Shown here: piece by piece, positions 34,929 to 44,255 of the stretch
Position numbering within the stretch: the first letter of the stretch is position 1
How the letters are laid out: each line of letters begins with the position of its first letter
Assembly: GCF_002094855.1 (NCBI RefSeq)
Contig: NZ_ARYN01000021.1
Location: forward strand, 1 to 60,863
Length of the DNA: 60,863 bases
Direction: 5' to 3'
DNA from: Zunongwangia atlantica 22II14-10F7
GTDB taxonomy: Bacteria > Bacteroidota > Bacteroidia > Flavobacteriales > Flavobacteriaceae
Made by a program: the position numbers and the translations under genes
Notes under the pieces: generated by a model
Database searches by the model: none
What the model saw: only the letters and a program-made list of their open reading frames with translations
Told to the model about the DNA's origin: nothing

Positions 34929-37310
34929 TTACTTTTCTAAGAGACTTTCATTAAAAAGTTTAAGAATTCTACTATACTCATCTGTCCAGCTGCTAGGTTC
35001 CACAAAACCGTGATCTTCTACAGGGTAAACTGCCATCTCCCAGTTATCCTTACCTAACTCGATAAGACGTTGCGAAAGTCTTACCACATCCTGAAAATGT
35101 ACATTTACATCTACCATTCCGTGGGCGATAAGTAAATCTCCTTCTAGGCCTTCAGCAAAATAAATTGGTGAAGATCTGCGATAGGCAATAGGGTCGTTTA
35201 CGGGTTCATTAAGAATGTTTGCGGTATAACCGTGATTATAGTGAGCCCAATCTGTTACAGATCTTAGCGCCGCACCGGCAGCAAAAGTATCTGGTTCGTT
35301 AAACATTGCCATTAAAGTAATAAATCCGCCATAACTACCACCATAAATTCCGATTTTTTCAGGATTTATTCCGTGGTTTTCAACTAAATATTTTACACCA
35401 TCTACCTGGTCTGAAAGGTCTTTGCCTCCCATGTGGCGGTAAATACCGGTTCTCCAGTCGCGGCCGTAACCAGCGCTTCCACGGTAATCGATATCTATAA
35501 CGGTGTAGCCTAAATCTGTTAATAGATTATGAAACATATATTCTCTAAAATACGACGACCACCATTGGTGTACGTTTTGTAAATATCCTGCACCGTGCAC
35601 AAATACAACCGCAGCATCATTTTTAGTTTCTTCACTTGGCGTGTATAATCTTGCCGGAACCATCGCCCCGTCTTCGGCTTCAAACTTAATAAGTTCAGGC
35701 GTTCTCCAATCGTAACTTGCAAATGCTTCAGATTGGCCGCTGGTTAATTGTTTTGCTTCAGCTTTTCCGGTTTTCTTAAGATAGAGTTCCCATGGCTTAT
35801 TACTGAAAGAATAATAGATGGCCATATATTTTTCATCTGGAGAAAGATAAACCTGATTATTTCCGGTCATATTAGTCAGTTTCTCCATTTTACCACCCAT
35901 CACCGGCATTTTATAGAAATGGCGAACATCTGGACCTTCTTCAGAAGTGGTTAAATACCAGTACTTTTTATTATTCGATAATTCTGGATCAAAAACTTCA
36001 TATTCCCCTGGAGTAAGATCTTTTTTATCTCCGTTATCAACATTCAGAAGATATAAATGAGAATAGCCGGTCGCTTCAGACTGAAAATAAATATGTTTAT
36101 TATCTGGTAACCAACCAATGGTTCCGCCTCCAAAAGACCAGCCAAGACCCGGTCCAGCAATCCATGCTTCGTCACGTTGGCGATCGATGGTGGTAAGGCT
36201 ACCATTTTCAAGGTCTAATTGGGCGATCCAACGGTCTTTGTTGTCTTTAGATCGAATGCTTACGATAGCTTTCTCTCCATTTTCTGAAAAATAAGCAGGC
36301 GAAGTAATCACTTCACGAACTTTTTCTTCCCATTCTTTATCTGGATAATCTTTTACGTAATCTGGCAAGTCTTTAATACCTTCAAGCTCTGCAGTACTTA
36401 CCATAAAAACGGTGTCTTTTTCGATATTATAAAGTGCTAATTCTACTTCGGTTTTATCGTCGCCTACTTTAGAGCGTGCAGGCAGATCTTTAGTGTATCC
36501 AGATTGATCTACATAATTTGGAACATCGGTATTCTCTCCACGTTCTCTTTTAATTAAGTTGAAACTAACATACTTTCCGTTAGGAGAAATGCTAAGTCCG
36601 GATATTTGCTTGTCGCCGGCGTAAAAGGCATAATCTTCTTTTGGCGCAACACTTTCACGATAGGTTTTAGAAGCTTCAGATTTTTCTTTACGTTCATTAA
36701 CTACTTCTAAGAGATCAAGATTTTCATCCTGTATCCATTGGTTTTTGTCTGAAAGTTTCTCATCTCTTCCTTCACGCTTTTTGCCGCTATTGATATTGGT
36801 TAATTTAGAGATCGTTCCTTTATCAAGGTCGTAGATAAATGCATTGTTATTTAAAACGAACGAAATTTTAGATTCGTTTGCCATAAACTGAGGATCTACA
36901 ATACGCTCTCCTAAATCTATTAGTTCGGTTTTATAGGCTTTGCTGATATTGTATAAAAAAAGCTTTCCATTTTCAGTAAAAAGCATTTCAGTTTTTTTGT
37001 TGTTATAATCACCATAACGCGGAATCATTTTATCCTGTTCTTTTTGAGGAACTTTTACAATTTTTGATTGGTTGGATAGGTTGATCTTATATAATGAATC
37101 ATCTGGATCATTTTCCAGGTTATACTGCAAGTAAATATTTTCACTTTCGATTCCCCACTGTATTCTGGAAGGGAAAGTTCCCATCCATTTTGGGTCTTGC
37201 ATAATTTTTTCAACCGAAAGATCACTTTGCTGTGCCTGAAGGCTAATGGCGCTTAAAGCAATAAATGCCAGGATTGCGAAATTGCTAAAACGAAGCGTAA
37301 ATTTTGTCAT
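34929..37310 (-). CDS. S9 family prolyl oligopeptidase-type peptidase, secreted
   Basis: A 793-residue protein. Signal peptide (about 10-26, ending LQAQQ), N-terminal beta-propeller domain (about 40-550), C-terminal alpha/beta hydrolase. The nucleophile motif GGSYGG is present, with the acid in HGMVDVNVH and the His in EDHGFVEP. The layout fits the DPP-IV/acylaminoacyl-peptidase subfamily S9B/C. Likely periplasmic, cleaving small peptides. Operon with the class V aminotransferase downstream. Confidence 0.92.
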   Translation of the reverse strand: MTKFTLRFSNFAILAFIALSAISLQAQQSDLSVEKIMQDPKWMGTFPSRIQWGIESENIYLQYNLENDPDDSLYKINLSNQSKIVKVPQKEQDKMIPRYGDYNNKKTEMLFTENGKLFLYNISKAYKTELIDLGERIVDPQFMANESKISFVLNNNAFIYDLDKGTISKLTNINSGKKREGRDEKLSDKNQWIQDENLDLLEVVNERKEKSEASKTYRESVAPKEDYAFYAGDKQISGLSISPNGKYVSFNLIKRERGENTDVPNYVDQSGYTKDLPARSKVGDDKTEVELALYNIEKDTVFMVSTAELEGIKDLPDYVKDYPDKEWEEKVREVITSPAYFSENGEKAIVSIRSKDNKDRWIAQLDLENGSLTTIDRQRDEAWIAGPGLGWSFGGGTIGWLPDNKHIYFQSEATGYSHLYLLNVDNGDKKDLTPGEYEVFDPELSNNKKYWYLTTSEEGPDVRHFYKMPVMGGKMEKLTNMTGNNQVYLSPDEKYMAIYYSFSNKPWELYLKKTGKAEAKQLTSGQSEAFASYDWRTPELIKFEAEDGAMVPARLYTPSEETKNDAAVVFVHGAGYLQNVHQWWSSYFREYMFHNLLTDLGYTVIDIDYRGSAGYGRDWRTGIYRHMGGKDLSDQVDGVKYLVENHGINPEKIGIYGGSYGGFITLMAMFNEPDTFAAGAALRSVTDWAHYNHGYTANILNEPVNDPIAYRRSSPIYFAEGLEGDLLIAHGMVDVNVHFQDVVRLSQRLIELGKDNWEMAVYPVEDHGFVEPSSWTDEYSRILKLFNESLLEK

Positions 37311-37508
37311 TTAGGTAAATATTGGATTTTAATTAGGGTTGAGATTTCGATTAATCGAAAAATAAAGATTTCGAAGGCAAAATTCTCAAAAACATAATCT
37401 TCAGCTTCTTGTGAAAAAAGCTTAAAAATTAGCCCACAATATACTTAAAATCACGTTTGAATTCAAGAATAATAGGCCATAAGCTATGATTTCAGTAAAG
37501 AATATATT

Positions 37509-37516
37509 TATATTTG
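37509..37516 (+). promoter_or_regulatory. -7 element of the M28 peptidase promoter
   Basis: TATATTTG matches TAnnTTTG and lies 36 bases before the chosen ATG at 37553. It overlaps a possible TTG start at 37514, which argues against that start. Confidence 0.45.
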
Positions 37517-37552
37517 AGAGCAATATTTCACCAATTTTTTAATCAAAATCCA

Positions 37553-39106
37553 ATGAAAAACAAACTACATCTAGCTGTTGCATCGATTGCACTTGCGGCG
37601 ACCACCACGTTTGCACAGCAACAGGATCCTGTTGTAGAGAAGATCGTAACAGAAGCTACCGAAAATTCTCAACTTAAAAAGTTAGGCCACGAACTTTTAG
37701 ACGTTATAGGGCCACGTCTTGTAGGCTCACCACAAATGGAACAGGCAAATAACTGGGCTGTTAAAACCTATGCCGATTGGGGAATCTCTGCTGAAAATCA
37801 GCAATGGGGAACCTGGAAAGGCTGGGAGCGTGGTATCACACATATCGATCTTGTAGAACCTCGCCTAAGAACTTTAGAAGGAAGACAATTGGCGTGGAGC
37901 CCATCTACTTCTAAGAAAGGAGTTACTGCTGAGGCTATAATTTTACCAGAAGCTAAAGATTCGGCAGATTTTCAATCTAAATTAAGTGCTGTAAAAGGAA
38001 AGTTTGTGTTACTTTCTTTTAATGAACCAACTGGTCGTCCAGATTATAACTGGGAAGAATGGGCAACAGATCAATCTTTCGAAAAGATGAAAAAAGAACG
38101 TTCTGCAGCAGAGAATGCCTGGAGAGAGCGTATTAGAGCAACGGGATATTCTTCTAGAGAATTACCTAAAATTTTAGAAAAAGCAGGAGCAGAGGGGATT
38201 ATTACTTTAAACTGGTCTAGCGGTTTTGGTGTAAACAAAGTATTCTCTGCTTATACTGAAGAAATTCCTACTGTAGACCTTTCTTTAGAAGATTACGGGT
38301 TAGTTTTCCGTATGGCTGAAAATGGAGATAAGCCAGAGCTTAGTATTACAGCAACTTCTGAAGATCATGGAGAAGTTCCAACTTTTAATACCATCGCAAC
38401 TATTGAAGGTTCAGAAAAACCTGAAGAATATATTGTGCTTTCAGCGCATTTCGACAGCTGGGATGGAGGGACTGGTGCCACAGATAATGGTACTGGTACT
38501 TTAGTAATGATGGAAGCTATGCGTATTCTTAAAGAAGTATATCCAAATCCAAAGCGAACAATTATTGCAGGTCACTGGGGAAGTGAAGAGCAGGGATTAA
38601 ATGGTTCTCGCGCTTTTGTAAAAGATCACCCTGAAATTGTTGAAAATATCCAGGCTGTATTTAACCAGGATAATGGAACTGGCCGTGTTGTAAATCTTTC
38701 TGGAAACGGATTGGTACAGGCTTACGATTATTTAGGCGATTGGTTATCTGCAGTGCCAGATAGTATTTCAAGACAAATTGAAACTAGTTTCCCAGGTATG
38801 CCTGGTAGAGGAGGGTCAGATTATGCTTCTTTCCTTGCAGCAGGAGCACCAGCCTTTAACTTAAGCTCTTTAAGCTGGTCTTATTGGAACTACACATGGC
38901 ACACTAACCGTGATACTTACGATAAAATCGTTTGGGACGATGTACAAAGTAATGCTATTCTTACTGCAATTTTAGCTTATAAAGCCAGTGAAGATGCAGA
39001 TAAAGCATCAAGAGAGCAAAGAGTACTTCCTGTAAATGGTAGAACTGGTGAGCAAATGACCTGGCCAGAGCCAAGAGACGGGAATCGTAGAGGTGGCTTA
39101 GATTAA
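37553..39106 (+). CDS. M28 family zinc aminopeptidase, secreted
   Basis: A 517-residue protein with a signal peptide (MKNKLHLAVASIALAA, cleavage after TFA). It has a PA-type inserted domain in the first half and an M28 catalytic core. The two-zinc site is visible: SAHFDSWDGGTGATDNGTG (His, Asp) and HWGSEEQGLNGS (catalytic Glu pair), with the last His in NYTWHTNRD. It likely removes N-terminal residues in the periplasm. The ATG at 37553 is preferred to an upstream TTG because a -7 promoter element covers the latter. Confidence 0.92.
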   Translation: MKNKLHLAVASIALAATTTFAQQQDPVVEKIVTEATENSQLKKLGHELLDVIGPRLVGSPQMEQANNWAVKTYADWGISAENQQWGTWKGWERGITHIDLVEPRLRTLEGRQLAWSPSTSKKGVTAEAIILPEAKDSADFQSKLSAVKGKFVLLSFNEPTGRPDYNWEEWATDQSFEKMKKERSAAENAWRERIRATGYSSRELPKILEKAGAEGIITLNWSSGFGVNKVFSAYTEEIPTVDLSLEDYGLVFRMAENGDKPELSITATSEDHGEVPTFNTIATIEGSEKPEEYIVLSAHFDSWDGGTGATDNGTGTLVMMEAMRILKEVYPNPKRTIIAGHWGSEEQGLNGSRAFVKDHPEIVENIQAVFNQDNGTGRVVNLSGNGLVQAYDYLGDWLSAVPDSISRQIETSFPGMPGRGGSDYASFLAAGAPAFNLSSLSWSYWNYTWHTNRDTYDKIVWDDVQSNAILTAILAYKASEDADKASREQRVLPVNGRTGEQMTWPEPRDGNRRGGLD

Positions 39107-39143
39107 GCACTGAAATTCGATAAATTGAGATATAATTTTTTTA

Positions 39144-39176
39144 AAAACCCTTATTCTTTATTAGAATAAGGGTTTT
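39144..39176. terminator. Bidirectional intrinsic terminator
   Basis: A perfect 13-bp stem AAAACCCTTATTC/GAATAAGGGTTTT with a 7-nt loop. It lies between the convergent M28 peptidase and DUF3095 genes. Confidence 0.9.
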
Positions 39177-39215
39177 GTTTTATACCGAATCTTAAGTTAT
39201 TGATAGAATAAATTC

Positions 39216-40364
39216 TTAAAACTTCTTCTTTAAACTTTTAGCGGCTTTTGTATATCCACCATTTCCGCCATCTACAAAATGAATATGTTCGTGCGTACTA
39301 ATATCTCGCACATAGCAAGACATTATACTTTCTTCGCTTATATGAATTCCGTATGCGATTTTTCCTGAATTTTCCAGGTTGTCTAAATAGCCAATAAGCG
39401 CTTCTCTTTGCTGAGGTGTCCCTGAAATTACGGTGTTTATTCGTCCGTCAATGGTTAAGGTGTCTGTGAGTGCAACCAGCTTTTTCAAATAGTTTTTGCC
39501 GTTTTCTTTTTTAAGCCAGATATGTTTTCCATACTTGCCGGTCAGCCAGCTTTTAACTAAATAAGGAAGGTTAAATTTGCCCAATTTCGCCTTCATTTCA
39601 GAGTTAATTTTACGAAGATTTGCCTTTAATTTTAGTCGGTTTACAGAGATTGGTTTTCTTCGGCTTGGCGAACCATAAATATCGTCGATCGCTTTAAGAA
39701 CTTCAGCAAAGGTTTTATGCGATTTAGCGTCGTTTCTAGAAATTACGATAAGACTAACCACTTCCTGCCCATTTTTAGGCGGTTTTATCTTGTCCCATTT
39801 ACACTCCATCCCCTCCAGATTTAGTGGTTTTTCATCTGGAACAGTTTTCTGATCTTCAAGCGTGTTTTTAATAAGATCTTCAGCATAATGCAAAGCATCA
39901 CCCAACACGATAGGAATATTTAGATCTTCATTTACCCTAAGTTTAGCGATTTTAAGTTGAATATTTTCCTGGTAGATATTCTTAACCGGAAAAGATCCCA
40001 TTTTAAGCTCTAATTGGAAGTTTTTAAGCGTATTTCTTTTATGTTTCTGAAGTGCGTTTAGCGTTTCTTCTAAAATTTTATGCGGAATAATTGCAATGGC
40101 ACCATCGCCACCAAAAAAGAACGGAATATTGATCTTTGCCTTATAAGCAATATTGATCATGGCGATTACCGCACCCGTAGCGATAAGATTAACCGAGTTA
40201 TGCTGGCCTTTTGCAATCGCTTCAGTCGAATTTTTGATATCTGCCGCTACAATATGCCAATTTTCAGGAACATTCTTAAAATGACCAATATCGCCTACCA
40301 GTTTACTTACCGGCATATCCAAAGCCGGTAAATTTTCATAAAAATTAGTATCGATATTGTTCAT
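39216..40364 (-). CDS. DUF3095 protein, nucleotidyl-cyclase-like
   Basis: A 382-residue soluble protein of the DUF3095 family. Residues about 36-95 carry a pattern like class III nucleotidyl cyclases: IVAADIKNST (Asp42, metal-type position), then FFFGGDGAIAIIP (GGDG at 85-88, Asp87), the order expected of the two metal-binding aspartates. The rest is basic and unassigned. Cyclase activity is inference from this pattern; product and trigger unknown. It is on the same strand as the DUF1028 gene, 106 bp downstream of it, with a hairpin between. Confidence 0.75.
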   Translation of the reverse strand: MNNIDTNFYENLPALDMPVSKLVGDIGHFKNVPENWHIVAADIKNSTEAIAKGQHNSVNLIATGAVIAMINIAYKAKINIPFFFGGDGAIAIIPHKILEETLNALQKHKRNTLKNFQLELKMGSFPVKNIYQENIQLKIAKLRVNEDLNIPIVLGDALHYAEDLIKNTLEDQKTVPDEKPLNLEGMECKWDKIKPPKNGQEVVSLIVISRNDAKSHKTFAEVLKAIDDIYGSPSRRKPISVNRLKLKANLRKINSEMKAKLGKFNLPYLVKSWLTGKYGKHIWLKKENGKNYLKKLVALTDTLTIDGRINTVISGTPQQREALIGYLDNLENSGKIAYGIHISEESIMSCYVRDISTHEHIHFVDGGNGGYTKAAKSLKKKF

Positions 40365-40439
40365 TTTCGGGTTTAATTTTAGTCAAGGATTGGTTTATAA
40401 GGTGTTGACTCGAAATTAAATAAGATTTTCCTATTCATA

Positions 40440-40460
40440 CCTCGCCGGTTTGCCACGAGG
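40440..40460 (+). repeat. CCTCG-N11-CGAGG hairpin
   Basis: A 5-bp G+C-rich inverted pair enclosing 11 bases, followed on the plus strand by T5. The same spacing and arms occur at the left end of the repeat at 23011, and a related CGCC-x-G-TTGCCACGAG block is at 49847-49864. It probably belongs to the same loose family of intergenic elements. Confidence 0.4.
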
Positions 40461-40470
40461 TTTTTGATTT

Positions 40471-41460
40471 TTAAAGATCTGTAATTTGGTCTATTTCGTC
40501 TTCGGTAAGATCTAATAAACCTGCTTTAGGAAGCCTGGTGATCATTTCTCGCCAGTTATCGTCCTGTTCAAAAATTTCAGAAAAAACAGGTAAAGCTTCG
40601 TCCAGGCGATTGCTGTTTGCCAAGGCTACTGCTTTCCAGAATTTCATTTCCAGGTTATCGGGAAACATTTCTTCAGCAGTGCCATATTCTTCTAATGCCA
40701 TGTCGATATCACCTGTTTCTACGGCAAGATCTCCTTTGTTCATATGTTCGTAAGCACGAGCAGTTTTAAGTAATCGTTCTAACTCTTGTATTGGATTTTG
40801 GTGATCGTCTACTCTTAAATCGATCTTTTTCTCTTCCCAGGGATTTTCAACTTTTTTAGGTCCTACAACGATAAGCGCAGCCGATTGTTTACCACGAATA
40901 TCACCACCGGCGTTTTGTGCCGCCTTTAAAACTTCGACCATTCGTTCAGCTAACGGAAGATCTTCATTCGCTTTAAAAGCTTCGGCCATGGCAGGAACAA
41001 CTTTGTTATTCAGCATCATATTCGCCTGTACCGAAAAATTTTCTCCTTCGATATGAGCAGCAGATTCTACACAAAGTTTCCCAGTGTAAGCAGCCACATT
41101 ACCTTTTACATCAAGGAAAGCAATTTGGCGATAATCTCGACCTCCGTCTTGTTCCACCAATTCTTCTAAAGCATCTTTAGCAGACATACCGCCGCCCATT
41201 AACTTGAGTCCGTTTGGCCCGTAAGCAGGATTTACAAAAGACTGGGTTACCACAACACCCACACCAGATTTTCCCCAGCTTACCAAAGAACCTACAGAAA
41301 ACCAATGGCTTTGTACGGCAACAGCCATTTCTCCAGTTCTGGGATCCTTAGCAACGACAGAGAAGGTATGGGCAAACGCTTCTTTATCGATATTGGCGTT
41401 TTGAGCCTTTGCAGTTACCATAAAAAAACTAATTAAAACGAGTGATAAAATTTTCTTCAT
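40471..41460 (-). CDS. DUF1028 family protein, secreted, with C-terminal TPR-like region
   Basis: A 329-residue protein with a signal peptide (about 1-19, ending AKAQ). DUF1028 covers about 28-225, with the characteristic opening HTFSVVAKDPRTGEMAVAVQS and GVGVVVTQSFVNPAYGP. DUF1028 has an Ntn-hydrolase-like fold, and the family has been proposed to bind peptidoglycan-like ligands through an appended domain. The last ~90 residues look like helical TPR-type repeats. Function unproven. Confidence 0.85.
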   Translation of the reverse strand: MKKILSLVLISFFMVTAKAQNANIDKEAFAHTFSVVAKDPRTGEMAVAVQSHWFSVGSLVSWGKSGVGVVVTQSFVNPAYGPNGLKLMGGGMSAKDALEELVEQDGGRDYRQIAFLDVKGNVAAYTGKLCVESAAHIEGENFSVQANMMLNNKVVPAMAEAFKANEDLPLAERMVEVLKAAQNAGGDIRGKQSAALIVVGPKKVENPWEEKKIDLRVDDHQNPIQELERLLKTARAYEHMNKGDLAVETGDIDMALEEYGTAEEMFPDNLEMKFWKAVALANSNRLDEALPVFSEIFEQDDNWREMITRLPKAGLLDLTEDEIDQITDL

Positions 41461-41572
41461 TGGATTGTGTATAAATAAAAACCAGTTTAAATATATACAA
41501 TCTTAGCAGAAAGCTTGATGTGATTTTTTTAGATTTTCAAGAATATTGAGGCTAAAAAAGCATGATTTTTTA

Positions 41573-41666
41573 TTGGCACCGCCAAAGGCTATAATATCCC
41601 GAGGCTTGCCTCGAGATCAAAATTTGTTTCCAACGAATACCTGGAGGGCTTGCCCCGAGGTAGTTT
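41573..41666 (-). repeat. Interspersed ~94-bp intergenic repeat, copy 2 (inverted)
   Basis: The reverse complement matches 23011-23105 at about 85% over its full length, starting and ending at the same points. Its right edge touches the stop codon of the small lipoprotein gene at 41665. Confidence 0.75.
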
Positions 41667-41964
41667 ACTCTTCGACTTCAAGAACTTTTATATATTCTGG
41701 TCCGCCTTCAACTGGATAACCATCAATTTTTTCAGCAATAATAGTGATTGTTTGTCCCTCTAATTCGGTTAGATCTATTTTTCCTGATGTTAATGCATAA
41801 GTTTTATCATCGGTTCGTAAAACATGGCTTCCGTATTGATAAGACGTAATGCCTGCTGCTTCGATTAATCCGGTAAGTTTCATATTGCTGGTTACTTTTT
41901 GATTATTACAGGTTGCAGTAATAATTAATAAAAAGAAAGAAGAAAGTAGCACGCCTAGTTTCAT
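41665..41964 (-). CDS. Small hypothetical lipoprotein
   Basis: A 99-residue protein with a signal peptide ending in a lipobox-like TATC (Cys19), followed by a compact beta-rich region (about 29-99; LEGQTITIIAEKIDGYPVEGG). The mature domain resembles small OB-like folds, but no family is certain. Its stop lies in the edge of an interspersed repeat. Confidence 0.7.
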   Translation of the reverse strand: MKLGVLLSSFFLLIITATCNNQKVTSNMKLTGLIEAAGITSYQYGSHVLRTDDKTYALTSGKIDLTELEGQTITIIAEKIDGYPVEGGPEYIKVLEVEE

Positions 41965-42093
41965 AATTATAAAAATTAAGTTCTCTTGAAATTACATTTT
42001 CTAAGTGAGCTAAAGCCTATTCTTAGGGAAGTTTTAACGAGTTGAAAGTTTACATAATAAAAACATTTTTATTTTTGTATTTGCTGAAAAATT

Positions 42094-42165
42094 GGCCTCG
42101 TAGTTCAACGGATAGAATAGAAGTTTCCTAAACTTTAGATCCAGGTTCGATTCCTGGCGAGGTCA
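42094..42165 (+). tRNA. tRNA-Arg (anticodon CCT)
   Basis: A full cloverleaf folds by hand. Acceptor arms GGCCTCG (42094-42100) and CGAGGTC pair with one G-U; the D arm has GTTC/GAAT, the anticodon stem is GAAGT/ACTTT with loop TTCCTAA, and the T arm is CCAGG-TTCGATT-CCTGG. The discriminator is A and CCA is not encoded. Anticodon CCT reads AGG codons. The integrase gene starts 232 bp downstream, so this tRNA is the likely island attachment site. Confidence 0.93.
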
Positions 42166-42397
42166 CTGAACCAATAATAGATAAATTCTATTGTTGTTAT
42201 TTGATTGATGTTTAGTGTTTTGTATTTTTCATGATGCCATCTGCATTCATTTAAAAGTGTTAAAATTGCTTATTTTTGTTCGCAGATCGTCAACATAAAA
42301 TTATTACTTTTATGTTATAGTGGATTGACTTTTTGAACGTTACAATTGGAGATTTGACTTTCGCCAAAATGTTTTAACAATTAAAAATGTCAAAATT

Positions 42398-43630
42398 ATG
42401 CGAGATTCTTCAACTTTTTCAATCTTATTTTGGTTGTATGCTAAACGGGAAAAGTCTGGGAAAGCCCCTATTTATGTGAGAATTACCATTAATGGAAAAC
42501 GACTAAACCTTAGTTTAAAAAGGTCTATTAGTTCAAAGCGCTGGGGGATACGAACCCAAAGATCCATAGGGAATACTGATAGTGATAAAGAACTCAATTT
42601 GTACCTGGATCAGGAATATGCTAAACTATTTCAATGCTATCAGGACTTACGCCTTGAAGAAGAAATAATTACACCTGAAGCAGTAAAAGATCGGTACACT
42701 GGAAATTTTAAGCGGTTTTATACGGTAGAAGATATGTTTCAATATCACAACCGTAATTTGTTTCATAAGCTAAAGCCCAATACTCGAAAAGGGTACATAA
42801 CCAGCCAATATTATCTCAGAAAATATATTGAAAAAGAGTTTCGCTCCAATTCAGAGAAATTTTATGTGAAACAGATGGATTATGGCTTTTTACTGCAGTT
42901 CGAGAGTTTTTTAAGATGTACTAAGCCAAAAAGACATTCACAACCTTATATTGGAAATAATGCTGTAATGAAACATATACAGCGTTTAAGAAAAATGACT
43001 ACTCTTTGTTTTCACTTAGAATGGATTGATCGCGATCCATTTGTGAAATTTAAGCAACATTTGACCAAAACTGAACGAGGCTTTTTAAGTGAATATGAGT
43101 TGGAAGAAATTGAAAGCAAGCAATTTGAAATTAATCGGTTGAAGGTCGTAAGAGATCTATTTGTTTTCAGCTGTTATACAGGCGTTGCTCATGTAGATCT
43201 TTTACAACTATCAAAAAGAAATTTAGTTACTGGAGAGGATGGATCAACCTGGTTAGTAACAAAGAGAGAAAAAACAGGTAGTCCCGTGAGAGTTCCGCTT
43301 TTGAAAAAACCTAAAGCAATTATTGATCGTTATAAAGAACTGAAAGTTTGTCGAAAGTCTGATACGTTATTTCCTGTTATTTCCAATCAAAAAGTTAATG
43401 TCTATTTAAAGGAAGTAGCGGAAGCCTGTGAAATTGAAAAGAACCTTACTTTTCATATGGCGAGACATACTTTTGCTACAACTGTAACTTTATCTAATGG
43501 AGTTCCTATCGAAACGGTATCTAAAATGTTGGGTCACAATAAACTATCCACCACACAAATCTATGCGAAAGTAATAGAGCGCAAAATTAGTGAGGACATG
43601 AATATTTTAAGAAGAAAACTTGAAGGATAA
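42398..43630 (+). CDS. Tyrosine-type site-specific integrase
   Basis: A 410-residue recombinase with an N-terminal arm-binding domain (about 1-95), a SAM-like core-binding domain (about 110-220) and a catalytic domain. The HxxR motif is at His353-Arg356, LGH at 378-380 (His380), and the nucleophile Tyr389 is in TQIYAKV. The first catalytic Arg position (TGLR in lambda Int) reads TGVA, as in IntDOT-like Bacteroidota integrases, which also lack it. It integrates and excises the island, most likely at the adjacent tRNA-Arg. Confidence 0.93.
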   Translation: MRDSSTFSILFWLYAKREKSGKAPIYVRITINGKRLNLSLKRSISSKRWGIRTQRSIGNTDSDKELNLYLDQEYAKLFQCYQDLRLEEEIITPEAVKDRYTGNFKRFYTVEDMFQYHNRNLFHKLKPNTRKGYITSQYYLRKYIEKEFRSNSEKFYVKQMDYGFLLQFESFLRCTKPKRHSQPYIGNNAVMKHIQRLRKMTTLCFHLEWIDRDPFVKFKQHLTKTERGFLSEYELEEIESKQFEINRLKVVRDLFVFSCYTGVAHVDLLQLSKRNLVTGEDGSTWLVTKREKTGSPVRVPLLKKPKAIIDRYKELKVCRKSDTLFPVISNQKVNVYLKEVAEACEIEKNLTFHMARHTFATTVTLSNGVPIETVSKMLGHNKLSTTQIYAKVIERKISEDMNILRRKLEG

Positions 43631-44255
43631 ATTATATGAAAGAATAATGATGCTAGAGAATGAATATGTATTCAACAAAGAATTACAATGTGGGTAATTA
43701 CGTATGCCCCCTTGTTTTTAATTATCTAGATTATGGAAACGGAAATCAATTAGATATAGCTATGATCTTAGAAGTTAGGTTTATCCATTTAGTATCTTAA
43801 CCTTTCAAAAGTACTTGAAGAGCATCAGGATGGTATTCTTACATTTATTTACAGTACATCATAACGTTTAATTGGAACGATTGCTTTCAAATTTTGGAGA
43901 TAGTGGATATCTAAGATCGATTTGTGTCAGTGATTTTAGTCGGTAAGCGTCAGGAATTTCGCTTCAAATTGTAACACTTTATTTAGCGTGGCAAACTCAT
44001 AATGTTTCATTGTGTGCCACTTTGAAAAATCAAGTAACCAATATTTTGTTGTTTAAAATAAGTGATATGGCCAATACGACTTAACTCAATAGACTTAAAC
44101 AAATTATTTCCTTACATCTAGCTGGATTTGGTAAGTGCAAAACAGAGACCAGTCTTGAAATTTCAGAAATACGGGGGCTAAGTAACCAAAAAATCTCTTT
44201 ACAATGTATGACTCTCAGCTCTAGTTATAACAAATTTGTCTTGATAATTTTTATT
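43631..44255. other. Gene-poor stretch between integrase and nuclease gene
   Basis: No convincing gene in 625 bases. All frames are interrupted; a 24-codon minus-strand fragment (start near 44010, MKHYEFATLNKVLQFEAKF) looks like relic coding sequence. Probably decayed island DNA. Confidence 0.5.

Noticed and set aside
37514-37552. TTG start for the M28 peptidase
   Set aside because: It lies inside a -7 promoter element and adds residues before a normal signal peptide.
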